This document shows positions 9,196 through 17,591 of a DNA stretch of 47,545 nt, one piece after another. Below the pieces are notes generated by a model. That model was not told where the DNA came from and did no database searches. It saw only the letters and a program-made list of their open reading frames with translations. The DNA is from Dehalococcoides sp. JdFR-56 (GTDB taxonomy: Bacteria; Chloroflexota; Dehalococcoidia; Dehalococcoidales; RBG-16-60-22). A program made the position numbers and the translations under genes. Within the stretch, counting starts at the first letter, position 1, and every line of letters starts with the position of its first letter. Where the stretch lies: the NCBI GenBank assembly GCA_002011495.1, contig MTNR01000044.1, positions 1 to 47,545 of the forward strand, written 5' to 3'.

Positions 9196-9821
9196 AGGAA
9201 GAGCAGGTGAGAATTTTGGTGGTTGATGATGAGGAGGGAGTGCGCAACCTCCTCCAGCGCATCCTGCAGGAAAGAGGCTATGATGTGCTCACCGCCGCGG
9301 ATGGTGAGGAGGCCCTCTATGTCGTCTCGCAAGGAGAGGCTGACGTGGTGCTCCTTGATATTAAAATGCCCGGCATGTCTGGACTGGAAGTGCTGGACGA
9401 GCTGGCTGCCCAGTACCCTGATACCTGCGTGGTCATGGTAACCGCCGTTGCCGATACCGAGACCGCGGTGAGCGCCCTAAAACGAGGCGCCTATGACTAC
9501 ATCACCAAGCCCTTTAACCGGGATAGCGTGATACAGAAGGTGCAGGAAGCCATCCAGAAGTGGAGCCAGCGCCTGCAGGACAAACGCCGCTACCTCCAGC
9601 TCAAGGAAAGCTTTACCGAGCAGACCAAGCGAATGCAGGAGCAGTTTGCCGAGCTGGTCAACAGCCTGGCCCGGGAGCATCGGCTGCTCCACGAGCTGGC
9701 GGCAAGACAAGGTAAGGCCGGCAAGGCGCTGCTCTCAGAGCTTCCCCAGGAACTGCAGGAGCCGATGGCCTCGGTTGAAGAGTTCAGAAACGCCCTGCTC
9801 AGAATCCTGAAGAAGGGATGA
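9192..9821 (+). CDS. Response-regulator receiver with C-terminal helical extension (RR3)
   Basis: MKEEQVRILVVDDEEGVRNLLQ, VVLLDIKMPGMSG, YDYITKPF. ATG 9192 overlaps the RR2 stop; the ORF-track start at 9015 is too long. Confidence 0.85.
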   Translation: MKEEQVRILVVDDEEGVRNLLQRILQERGYDVLTAADGEEALYVVSQGEADVVLLDIKMPGMSGLEVLDELAAQYPDTCVVMVTAVADTETAVSALKRGAYDYITKPFNRDSVIQKVQEAIQKWSQRLQDKRRYLQLKESFTEQTKRMQEQFAELVNSLAREHRLLHELAARQGKAGKALLSELPQELQEPMASVEEFRNALLRILKKG

Positions 9822-9849
9822 CGGGGCCTTAAACCTCGGAGGCAAATTC

Positions 9850-10539
9850 ATGGTCAAAACACGCATCTTGGTCGTTGATGATGAGCTCAGCATTATCAAA
9901 TTCCTCCGCGCCAACCTTGAGGCCAGAGGCTATGAGGTGCTCACCGCCATGGACGGCGCTCAGGCCCTCCAGGTCATCGAGATGGAGCTCCCTGACCTGG
10001 TCATCCTGGATATCATGATGCCCAAAATGGATGGCTTCGAGGTCTGCCGCCGGCTGCGCGAATGGTCGCAGATCCCCATCATCATGCTCAGCGCCCGGGG
10101 GGATGAGGAGGACAAGGTGAAATGCCTCAACCTCGGTGCCGATGACTACATCACCAAACCCTTCAGCGCCAGCGAACTCACCGCCCGGGTCAGCGCCGTG
10201 CTCCGCCGCACCCAGAAGGCCACCCCCACCCAGCCCTTCTTCGCCTCCGGCGACCTTAAGATCGACTTCGCCAAGCGGCAGGTAACCATGGCCGGCCGGG
10301 AAGTTAAGCTCACCCCCACGGAATACGCCCTTCTCCAGGAGCTCACCCTCAACGCGGGCAAGGTCCTCACCCATACCCATCTGCTGAACAAGGTATGGGG
10401 GCCGGAATATCAGGACGAGAGAGAGTACCTGCACGTTTTTATCCGCCGCCTGCGGGCCAAACTTGAGCCTGAGCCAACCAATCCCAGCTACATCCTGACC
10501 GTGCCCGGCGTTGGCTACCTGTTCCGAGATTCAACATAA
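9850..10539 (+). CDS. OmpR/PhoB-family response regulator (receiver plus winged helix)
   Basis: LVVDDELSIIKF, LVILDIMMPKMDG, GADDYITKPFSASELTARV, then GREVKLTPTEYALLQEL...EREYLHVFIRRLRAKLEP...VPGVGYLF. Confidence 0.93.
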   Translation: MVKTRILVVDDELSIIKFLRANLEARGYEVLTAMDGAQALQVIEMELPDLVILDIMMPKMDGFEVCRRLREWSQIPIIMLSARGDEEDKVKCLNLGADDYITKPFSASELTARVSAVLRRTQKATPTQPFFASGDLKIDFAKRQVTMAGREVKLTPTEYALLQELTLNAGKVLTHTHLLNKVWGPEYQDEREYLHVFIRRLRAKLEPEPTNPSYILTVPGVGYLFRDST

Positions 10540-10578
10540 TCTCTAGCCCTCGCCCGAGATAGACGTCCCCAAGAGCCA

Positions 10579-10603
10579 GGCACCCCAAAAGGGTGCCTTT
10601 TTT
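10579..10603 (+). terminator. Rho-independent terminator of the two-component operon
   Basis: GGCACCC-CAAAA-GGGTGCC followed by TTTTTT. Confidence 0.9.
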
Positions 10604-10620
10604 ATTGCCCTTATTACCCC

Positions 10621-10653
10621 TTTAAAGAACGTTTAGAAAATGTTTAGAACCCC
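10621..10653 (+). promoter_or_regulatory. Three direct repeats at 11-bp spacing, candidate OmpR/PhoB-type regulator site
   Basis: TTTAAAGAACG / TTTAGAAAATG / TTTAGAACCCC at 10621, 10632 and 10643, upstream of the gene at 10728. Confidence 0.5.
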
Positions 10654-10727
10654 CCTTAGATTTTTAGCCGTTGTTTCGCATCCTAGCTATATCCTGAAGC
10701 TAGATAAAGCAAAAGGAGATAACTAGG

Positions 10728-11273
10728 ATGAACGGCAAACTAAGAAACAAATGGACCAAGCGGCTCTTCCCCTTCTTCGCCCTGGTGCTGCTGCTTCTTC
10801 CCTGGTCAACGGCCTATGCTGTTGACGACAATGCGGCGGCCAGCCAGGAACTGATTCGGATAGAGGTCGCCGAGCTTCCGGAGGCGCCATCTTACACCGT
10901 CTTCGGGCGCGCCTTGGGCGGCGTCAGCAACCCCCAAGACCTCTTCTACATTGACGCCACCGATAACCCGGCCGACATGGTGGCCACCCTCTACCTCATC
11001 AACACCCAAAAGCTCATCAACTACTACTCATACCTCATCCTCCACGTCGGGGTCTACGTGGAGAGGCAAGGCGAATGGGAGAAAGCAACCGGGAGCGACG
11101 GCAAGCCGCTCTCCGACATCATCATCTCCCTGCGCAATGGGCAGGCGAGCTTCACCCTGCCTGGCCTAGCCAAGTACAAGGTCACCATTGACAGCGGCGG
11201 CTTTTACAGCCCCAGCGTCAGGAACGCTGACCCAGAAAGCTTATCGCCCCAGTTTTACCTGGAGGTGCGCTAG
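10728..11273 (+). CDS. Secreted protein of unknown function
   Basis: SD AAAGGAG; signal peptide MNGKLRNKWTKRLFPFFALVLLLLPWSTAYA; no recognised domain. Confidence 0.7.
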   Translation: MNGKLRNKWTKRLFPFFALVLLLLPWSTAYAVDDNAAASQELIRIEVAELPEAPSYTVFGRALGGVSNPQDLFYIDATDNPADMVATLYLINTQKLINYYSYLILHVGVYVERQGEWEKATGSDGKPLSDIIISLRNGQASFTLPGLAKYKVTIDSGGFYSPSVRNADPESLSPQFYLEVR

Positions 11274-11303
11274 AGGCCCAACTCAGAGAGGAGGTACAGG
11301 AAA

Positions 11304-11567
11304 ATGGCAGTAGTCTGGAATGGTAACGGAGGCTCCTATCAAGAACACGATGAGCGGATGAGATGGTTCCGCAGGTCCCATGCCAGCGTCGCCATGGCCA
11401 GCGCTCCAAGGGAGGAGGGGCCTTCTCTTGCCGAAAGCACCCGCCCCTTATCCCTGGGCGAGGTCATCGTTGAGCTCGGGGGGACAAGACTCTCCAGCGC
11501 TAGCTCGGAATGGTCAAACCTGATGCTTCTACCCCGGGTAGCCCGCTACAAGCTTTCGCCAAACTAG
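11304..11567 (+). CDS. Small hypothetical protein
   Basis: 87-aa ORF with GAGGAGG upstream, in a co-directional series; no recognised homology. Confidence 0.4.
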   Translation: MAVVWNGNGGSYQEHDERMRWFRRSHASVAMASAPREEGPSLAESTRPLSLGEVIVELGGTRLSSASSEWSNLMLLPRVARYKLSPN

Positions 11568-11599
11568 GGAGAAAAGACTAAATACGGGGGACTTTGGAG

Positions 11600-11995
11600 A
11601 TGAAGAGGCGCCCCTACATAATGGCAGTGGATGATGAACAGGAGATACTGACGCTGCTTAAGCGCAGTCTGGAGCCAGAAGGCTATGAGGTGGCCCTCGC
11701 CTGCGACGGCCGCTCCGCCCTGGCACTGATGGAAAAGCGTCAGCCAGACCTCATCATCCTGGATATCATGATGCCTGACCTCAACGGCTTTCAGGTTCTC
11801 AGCCTCATCCGGCAGCGCTCCAGCGCTCCGGTAATCATGCTCACGGGAAAAGGTGAGGTGACCACCCTGCGCGATGCCCTGCTTCTGGGTGCCGATGACT
11901 TCGTGCGTAAGCCGTTCTACATCAAGGAGCTTCTGGCTCGCGTCAAAGCCAAACTGAGACGCGCCGGCTTCCCCGAAGCCAACAGCCAAGAGTAG
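11600..11995 (+). CDS. Single-domain response regulator
   Basis: IMAVDDEQEILTLLKRSL, LIILDIMMPDLNGF, VIMLTGKGE, GADDFVRKPF. Confidence 0.88.
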   Translation: MKRRPYIMAVDDEQEILTLLKRSLEPEGYEVALACDGRSALALMEKRQPDLIILDIMMPDLNGFQVLSLIRQRSSAPVIMLTGKGEVTTLRDALLLGADDFVRKPFYIKELLARVKAKLRRAGFPEANSQE

Positions 11996-12009
11996 AAAGG
12001 AGTTGTATT

Positions 12010-12234
12010 ATGAGCAGCAAAGGTATAAGAGTAATCAGTTGCCCCATCGGGCTGGAGTACTGCTATCAGTCCTGCCGCTTCCGCCGTGGTACCTGCTGTT
12101 ACTTTGCCAGCGAGCGCGGCAGGGAGATACCAGAACTCAAAAAGGAAAAGGACAGCCATCACCTTGAATGGAAGGACACCCGCGACAAGAGCTGGATACC
12201 CTGCCCAGCCTCCTCAACAATCTCACTCCAGTGA
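12010..12234 (+). CDS. Small cysteine-rich protein of unknown function
   Basis: AAAGGAGTTGTATTATG start; 74 aa with CPIGLEYCYQSCRFRRGTCC. Confidence 0.45.
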   Translation: MSSKGIRVISCPIGLEYCYQSCRFRRGTCCYFASERGREIPELKKEKDSHHLEWKDTRDKSWIPCPASSTISLQ

Positions 12235-12279
12235 GACTAGCCGGACCCGGCACTCAACAATGGCTGGTCTTCCCTCCAG

Positions 12280-14115
12280 CTACGTCTGGCGTATTCTGCC
12301 CCAGAAGTGCCAGACCACGCCCACCCCAATGAGCACCCCGGATACAATCAGCAGACCAAGCGCCTGACCTCTAAGCCCCCCGATGAAGCTATCAATGGCA
12401 TTTTGCGCTAGGCTAACGCCCTTCTCCGCCGCCAGCGCCTGGAAGCCGCTGACCTGGCCCACGGCTGACATCAGGGCCTCATCTATCCTCGGCTGCGCCA
12501 TCGCCGAGAACAGAGGTCCAAAGGCAAGGTAAGCTAGAACAGCCATCGCCGCCAGCACTACCGCTGCCCAGAGTAGCCTAGCGCTCCACCGCCGGCTTCC
12601 CAGCACCCCGATGGCGAGTAGCAGGAGCGCCGGGATGACCCACGCCGCCATCAGCCACCGGCGCACCATCCCCAGCGTGGAGCGTGCCTGTTCCAAGGTA
12701 CCCAGCTGCTCACTCCCTATACCCTGGCGCAGGTCCTGGTCAGTGAAAATAAGCCCGGTGGCTATCCACCGCCGCACCTTCTCAACCGTTTCGTAGTCTG
12801 GGCCCAGGTTCTCCCTGAGGTCCTCGCTGGTAAAGACCAGCCCCGTCTGCACCCATTCCCGGGCCTTCTCCAGAAAATCTTCCTCACCTTCGCCACCAAA
12901 CATCTGGCGCAGTTCGGCCTCGGACAGCGTCCACTGGTCTGGAACCCACATGTCCACCAGCGGGATGAGCATGAGCTCAAAGTCAATACCCACCAGCTCC
13001 TTGAACTCCTGGTAAGACATGCCCGGGGGCTTGCACTCAGGGATGGTCTCCAGCGGCGCCTTGGCCAAAAGCTCCCAGAGATGCCCTGAGGTGCACTCGG
13101 GAAGGGAATCAAAAATGCTCTCCAGCTTCTGGTCAGCTAGTTCCCCCAGCGCTCTAGCTATGGCTGGCTTGCGCTCGCCCAGAGGTATAGTCACCTCCAG
13201 AGTTTCACTTTCACCCTTGAGGTAGGAGAAGAGCTGGGCCAAGATATCGCTCACCCTCGCCTGATACCACTCAAGCGGCATGGTCTCCCTCACCGCGGCC
13301 AGGACCTCTTCGCTAGTGAGGCTCAAGCCGATGGGAAGCTGCGCCATCTCTCCGGTGCTCTGCTCTATGACTGGCGCCAGCGCCACTTCAAAGAGGCGCT
13401 CATAGCTCTCCGCACGCCCGAGCATATCCGCCAGAACCTCCTCCAGAGCATCCAGCCGGTCTATTATCTCTATCCGCACCGTAAATCGCTCGGTGTCTCC
13501 GGTGAAGTAGGGCACCACCTCATCAATGGCCGCATCTACCTGTCTCAAGACCCACGCTTCAGGCAGCACCGTGCGCAATACCCTCTCCATCTCCTCCACA
13601 CTGAAAGCGAAGAACGGAGGTAGCTCCGCGTCGGCCTCAAGCTTGGCGATAATAAGCCCGATTATCCCGTCATAGAGTTCCGAGAAGATTTCTTCCTTAT
13701 GTAAAGTGTCTTTTAGCGCCTGGGCTCCAGCCTCCACCCTATCCTTGAGGGTGATATTCACCTGGAAACCTTCAGTATCCCCCCAGAGATAAGGCACCAC
13801 CTGTTCTATCGTCTGCTCCACCTGAGCCTCAAGCCACTCCGGAGGCAGCGTCTGCTCCGCTATCCCCATGATATGGGGTTTAAGCTGGGAGATATCCAGG
13901 CCAATGTCCGCGTCACCGAGCTCAGTCTCCTCCAAGGCGGCGGGCAAGACCTCAGTATAGATGAAATTATAGATATCCGCCTGGCGCAGCTGCTCATTAT
14001 AGAAATCAGGGTTTCCCACGGTGGCGTTGACGCGGAAGACGACGAGTAGCAGGATGGAAAGGATGATAAAGAGAAGCGCCAGCGGCAGGATAATGGCTCT
14101 GCGTAACCACATCAT
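12280..14115 (-). CDS. Large membrane protein with repeated extracytoplasmic segments
   Basis: N-terminal TM helix, three diverged (L/M)P.(E/A)W...Q(V)...V.PY..GDTE.F.V repeats, and C-terminal TM helices. Confidence 0.75.
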   Translation of the reverse strand: MMWLRRAIILPLALLFIILSILLLVVFRVNATVGNPDFYNEQLRQADIYNFIYTEVLPAALEETELGDADIGLDISQLKPHIMGIAEQTLPPEWLEAQVEQTIEQVVPYLWGDTEGFQVNITLKDRVEAGAQALKDTLHKEEIFSELYDGIIGLIIAKLEADAELPPFFAFSVEEMERVLRTVLPEAWVLRQVDAAIDEVVPYFTGDTERFTVRIEIIDRLDALEEVLADMLGRAESYERLFEVALAPVIEQSTGEMAQLPIGLSLTSEEVLAAVRETMPLEWYQARVSDILAQLFSYLKGESETLEVTIPLGERKPAIARALGELADQKLESIFDSLPECTSGHLWELLAKAPLETIPECKPPGMSYQEFKELVGIDFELMLIPLVDMWVPDQWTLSEAELRQMFGGEGEEDFLEKAREWVQTGLVFTSEDLRENLGPDYETVEKVRRWIATGLIFTDQDLRQGIGSEQLGTLEQARSTLGMVRRWLMAAWVIPALLLLAIGVLGSRRWSARLLWAAVVLAAMAVLAYLAFGPLFSAMAQPRIDEALMSAVGQVSGFQALAAEKGVSLAQNAIDSFIGGLRGQALGLLIVSGVLIGVGVVWHFWGRIRQT

Positions 14116-14202
14116 AATAATACTAGCCTCAATCGCTTTTCAGCTGGTGAAATAGTTTAACCACATGGCCGCCAAAAGGTCAAACCAAAAAGCGCCAGCA
14201 TA

Positions 14203-14231
14203 TTGACAAAGGGAGCCTAGGTAGCTAAAGT
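14203..14231 (+). promoter_or_regulatory. Sigma70-type promoter for the Zn-ADH
   Basis: TTGACA (14203-14208), 17 bp, TAAAGT (14226-14231). Confidence 0.5.
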
Positions 14232-14264
14232 ATCCGAGGAATGCTTAACTGGGAGGCATAAACT

Positions 14265-15386
14265 ATGGCAAAATGTCGCGCTTGGGTGATACATGAGCCG
14301 GGCAAGATAGTGATGGAAGAGTTTGAGCTACCCAAGGTGGCCGAGGACGGGGCGCTGCTCAAAGTTGAGGCCTGCGGTATCTGCGGTACAGACAAGCACA
14401 TCTACCTCGGTCACTTCCCCACCGACCAGTATCCCTTCATCATGGGGCATGAATTCATCGGCACCATCGTGGAGCTGGGCAGCCGGGCCAACGAGACCAT
14501 GGCCGTCTTTGGTGGTACCTTACAGGTTGGTGACCGGGTGGCCGTGGCCCCCAGCTCCATGGGCTGTGGCTACTGTTATTTCTGCCTGCACTCGCCGCAT
14601 CGCCAGGCCCTCTGCTCCAACCGGAGCATGATCTACGGATTTATCTCCACCCGCAAAGCCCCGGGCCTCTGGGGTGGCTACTCAGAATACGTTTATATCG
14701 TCCCCAGAAGCTATGTCTTCAAGCTCCCCAAAGACATGCCCATGAAGCGGGCCATCCTCACCGAACCAGGAGCAACTGGGCTGAGAGCCGTGGACCGGGC
14801 CCTGAATACCGGAGAGCCTTTCTTAAGCCAGGGGCTCAGCGTGGGGCGCAGCGTCATGGTGCTGGGGGCTGGCCCCATTGGTCTCCTGATAATCTCCGCC
14901 TTCCGCTACAGCGGAGCTGGCCTGATTATCTCCCAGGACTTATTCCCCAGCCGGCTGAACATGGCCAAGCGCCTGGGCGCTGACCTCCTCATTGACGGCA
15001 ACCTGCCCTTTGCAGCGCGCCTAGAGCAGGTGCGCCAGGCCACCGATGGCGTCGGGCCAGACATCGTGGTTGAGGCCGCCGGCTCCCCGGCCGCCTTCCG
15101 CGAGGCCCTGGACTTCACCCGCCGGGGCGGCAAACTGATTGAGGCCGGAAACTTCACCGATGCCGGGCCAGTTGAGATAAAGCCCTTCGCCATCTGCTTC
15201 CAGGACCTGGACATCCTCGGCTGCCGCTACTCCCCGCTCCTGTTCAAAGACGTTATCTCCATGCACCAGAGAACATGGCTCCCCGTGGAAGAGGTGGTGA
15301 CCCATGTCTTCCCGCTTGAGGAGCTCCCCAAAGCACTGGAGGTAACCGGTTCCAAGGACGCCGGGAAGGTGGTCATCACCCCGTAA
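14265..15386 (+). CDS. Zinc-dependent (MDR) alcohol dehydrogenase
   Basis: CGICGTDKHIYLGHF, GHEFIGTIVELG, GCGYCYFCLHSPHRQALC, VLGAGPIGLL, VEAAGSPAAFREALDFTRRGGKLIE. Confidence 0.9.
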   Translation: MAKCRAWVIHEPGKIVMEEFELPKVAEDGALLKVEACGICGTDKHIYLGHFPTDQYPFIMGHEFIGTIVELGSRANETMAVFGGTLQVGDRVAVAPSSMGCGYCYFCLHSPHRQALCSNRSMIYGFISTRKAPGLWGGYSEYVYIVPRSYVFKLPKDMPMKRAILTEPGATGLRAVDRALNTGEPFLSQGLSVGRSVMVLGAGPIGLLIISAFRYSGAGLIISQDLFPSRLNMAKRLGADLLIDGNLPFAARLEQVRQATDGVGPDIVVEAAGSPAAFREALDFTRRGGKLIEAGNFTDAGPVEIKPFAICFQDLDILGCRYSPLLFKDVISMHQRTWLPVEEVVTHVFPLEELPKALEVTGSKDAGKVVITP

Positions 15387-15475
15387 ACAGAAAGGCTGCC
15401 CAGACCGGGACCAGTGATATAAAGGGTATAATATGGTTAATATGCCAGTCACCCGCCGGGCCTAGGGGAAAAGGC

Positions 15476-15940
15476 TTATCCCGAGGCGCCCAGCTCCAGA
15501 CTGCGCAGCCAGCCGACTTCGTCCTTCTTCACATCCAGAATGACGAAGGTCTCGCTCTTCCTTATCCCCGGAACCTTGGCCAGATAATCCTTGACGAACT
15601 GGGTGAGCTCGCCTGAGGAGTGAAACCAGGTCCCGATGAAGATATCATGGTTACCGGTGCACAGCGAGACGTAGCGCACGTTGGGGCAGAGGGCCAGCGA
15701 TTCTGAGATTTTGTCTATGCTCCCCAAATCCACTTCCAGGGCGATGATGGCGATGATATTATACCCCAGCTTGGCCGGATTCAGTATGGCGGTGAAAGTG
15801 ATGATGCCCTGCTCCTCCAGGTGCTGAATCCGGCGCCGGATGGTGGTCTCGCTGACTTTGAGCTTGCGAGATAGCTCAGCGCTGGTCTGTCGGGCATCCC
15901 TGGCCAGTTCAGTTATCAGGCGCTGGTCGAGCTCATCCAT
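15476..15940 (-). CDS. Lrp/AsnC-family transcriptional regulator
   Basis: MDELDQRLITELARDARQTSAELSRKLKVSETTIRRRIQHLEEQGIITFTAILNPAKLGY; C-terminal RAM-like domain. Confidence 0.9.
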   Translation of the reverse strand: MDELDQRLITELARDARQTSAELSRKLKVSETTIRRRIQHLEEQGIITFTAILNPAKLGYNIIAIIALEVDLGSIDKISESLALCPNVRYVSLCTGNHDIFIGTWFHSSGELTQFVKDYLAKVPGIRKSETFVILDVKKDEVGWLRSLELGASG

Positions 15941-15949
15941 TGCGCCATT

Positions 15950-15978
15950 AGTATGGCACGGGATGCTGCCCCTGTCAA
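15950..15978 (-). promoter_or_regulatory. Promoter of the Lrp/AsnC gene
   Basis: On minus: TTGACA (15978-15973), 17 bp, CATACT (15955-15950). Confidence 0.5.
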
Positions 15979-16153
15979 CCATCACCCCCGGAAGATAGGG
16001 CTAAATCCAAAAATTTCAAAGAGGCTGACCCCTTGCTGTTTTTGAACATGCCTTTGGCTCGGTCTAGGCGAATTACGACATTAAGCTGGGAAAAAACGCA
16101 GAGAACAGACATTATTTTCAAAAATTCCGCCTTTTCCCGCCACTTTTCGCACC

Positions 16154-16181
16154 TTGACAGTGCCCTGACGGCGACCATAAT
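16154..16181 (+). promoter_or_regulatory. Promoter of the 2-oxoacid:ferredoxin oxidoreductase operon
   Basis: TTGACA (16154-16159), 16 bp, CATAAT (16176-16181). Confidence 0.6.
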
Positions 16182-16235
16182 GGAACTAGAGGGAGTATTA
16201 TCCCCGGTGGAGCGGTGAAAGGGGGCTTTGAAGAC

Positions 16236-16499
16236 ATGGAAGCGCCGCAGCACTCTGGTTCCTCCTATATCGTCATCGATGCCGAGCGATGCAAGGGATG
16301 TCACCTCTGCGTCTCTGTCTGCCCCAAGGGGATAATCGCCCCCGCCTCCTACACCAACCAAAAGGGGTATATCCTGGCGGAGGTCATCGCGGCCAAGGCC
16401 CAAGAGTGCACCGGCTGTACCGCCTGCGCCCTTATCTGTCCTGACGCTGCCATTTCCGTATACCGCCACAGCCGGGTTTTGAGCCCGGCGGCCCGGTAA
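16236..16499 (+). CDS. 2-oxoacid:ferredoxin oxidoreductase delta subunit (2x4Fe-4S ferredoxin)
   Basis: CKGCHLCVSVCPKG and CTGCTACALICPDA; immediately upstream of the alpha, beta and gamma subunits. Confidence 0.88.
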   Translation: MEAPQHSGSSYIVIDAERCKGCHLCVSVCPKGIIAPASYTNQKGYILAEVIAAKAQECTGCTACALICPDAAISVYRHSRVLSPAAR

Positions 16500-16525
16500 T
16501 CACTCGCCATTTGCGGAGCGGCCTG

Positions 16526-17590
16526 ATGCCAAAAAAGATTCTCATGGCCGGCAACATCGCCATCGCCGAGGGCGCTATCCTAGCTGGCTGCCAAGCCTAC
16601 TTTGGCTACCCCATCACGCCCCAGAATGAGCTCCTGGAACACATGGCAAAGCGCATGCCTGAGGAGGGGCGAGTCTTTGTGCAGACGGAGAGCGAGCTGG
16701 CGGCGATCAGCATGCTCTATGGGGCCGCCGCCGCCGGCTGCCGGGCGATGACCTCAACCTCCAGTCCCGGATTTAGCCTGCAGCAGGAGGGCATCTCCTA
16801 CATGGCAGGCGCCGAGCTGCCGGCGGTGCTCGTCAACGTGATGCGGGGTGGCCCCGGGCTGGGCAACATCGGCGGCGCCCAGGGAGACTACTTCCAGGCC
16901 ACCAAAGGCGGTGGTCACGGCGATTACCGCCTAATCAACCTGGCGCCAGCCTCAGCCCAGGAGATGATGGACCTCACCATGCTGGCCTTTGAGCTGGCGG
17001 ACAAATACCGTAACCCGGTGGTGCTGCTGACAGACGGCTTTCTGGGCCAGGCCATGGAGCCGGTGATAATACGCCAGCCGGTCACTGAGTTGCCCGATAA
17101 GCCCTGGGCCATCACCGGAGCCGCCGGCCGCCCCAAGAACGTGATCAACTCCTTTGAGATGGAGCCGGCCAATTTTCAACCCCGGGTAAGCCTTTTGCTC
17201 CAGAAATTTGAGCGGATAAAGCAGAATGAGGTTCGCTACCAAGGCATTCATCTGGATGATGCTTCCCTCGTGATAGTGGCTTACGGGAGCGCCAGCCGCT
17301 CGGCACTCACCGCCCTAAAGATGGCGCGCCAGAAGGGGCTGCGGGTGGGGTTACTGCGCCCCATCACCCTCTTTCCCTTCCCCTACCAGATACTAGCTGA
17401 CCTCGCCCAGAAGGTGAGCGATTTCCTGGTGGCAGAGCTGAGCTCTGGTCAGTTCATTGAAGACGTCAAACTGGCGGTGGGCCTGGATAAACGGGTGGAG
17501 CTAGCGAGTCAATACGGCGGTGTGCCGCTTGCGCCCGAGACAATACTGGAAACCATAGAGAGGATGTCAAAAGTAACTATTGGCAGGTAG
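16526..17590 (+). CDS. vorB: 2-oxoacid:ferredoxin oxidoreductase alpha subunit, VorB-like
   Basis: GNIAIAEGAILAGCQAYFGYPITPQNELLEHMAKRMPE, STSSPGFSLQQEGISYMAGAELPAVLVNVMRGGPGLGNIGGAQGDYFQATKGGGHGDYR. Confidence 0.8.
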   Translation: MPKKILMAGNIAIAEGAILAGCQAYFGYPITPQNELLEHMAKRMPEEGRVFVQTESELAAISMLYGAAAAGCRAMTSTSSPGFSLQQEGISYMAGAELPAVLVNVMRGGPGLGNIGGAQGDYFQATKGGGHGDYRLINLAPASAQEMMDLTMLAFELADKYRNPVVLLTDGFLGQAMEPVIIRQPVTELPDKPWAITGAAGRPKNVINSFEMEPANFQPRVSLLLQKFERIKQNEVRYQGIHLDDASLVIVAYGSASRSALTALKMARQKGLRVGLLRPITLFPFPYQILADLAQKVSDFLVAELSSGQFIEDVKLAVGLDKRVELASQYGGVPLAPETILETIERMSKVTIGR

Positions 17591-17591
17591 G

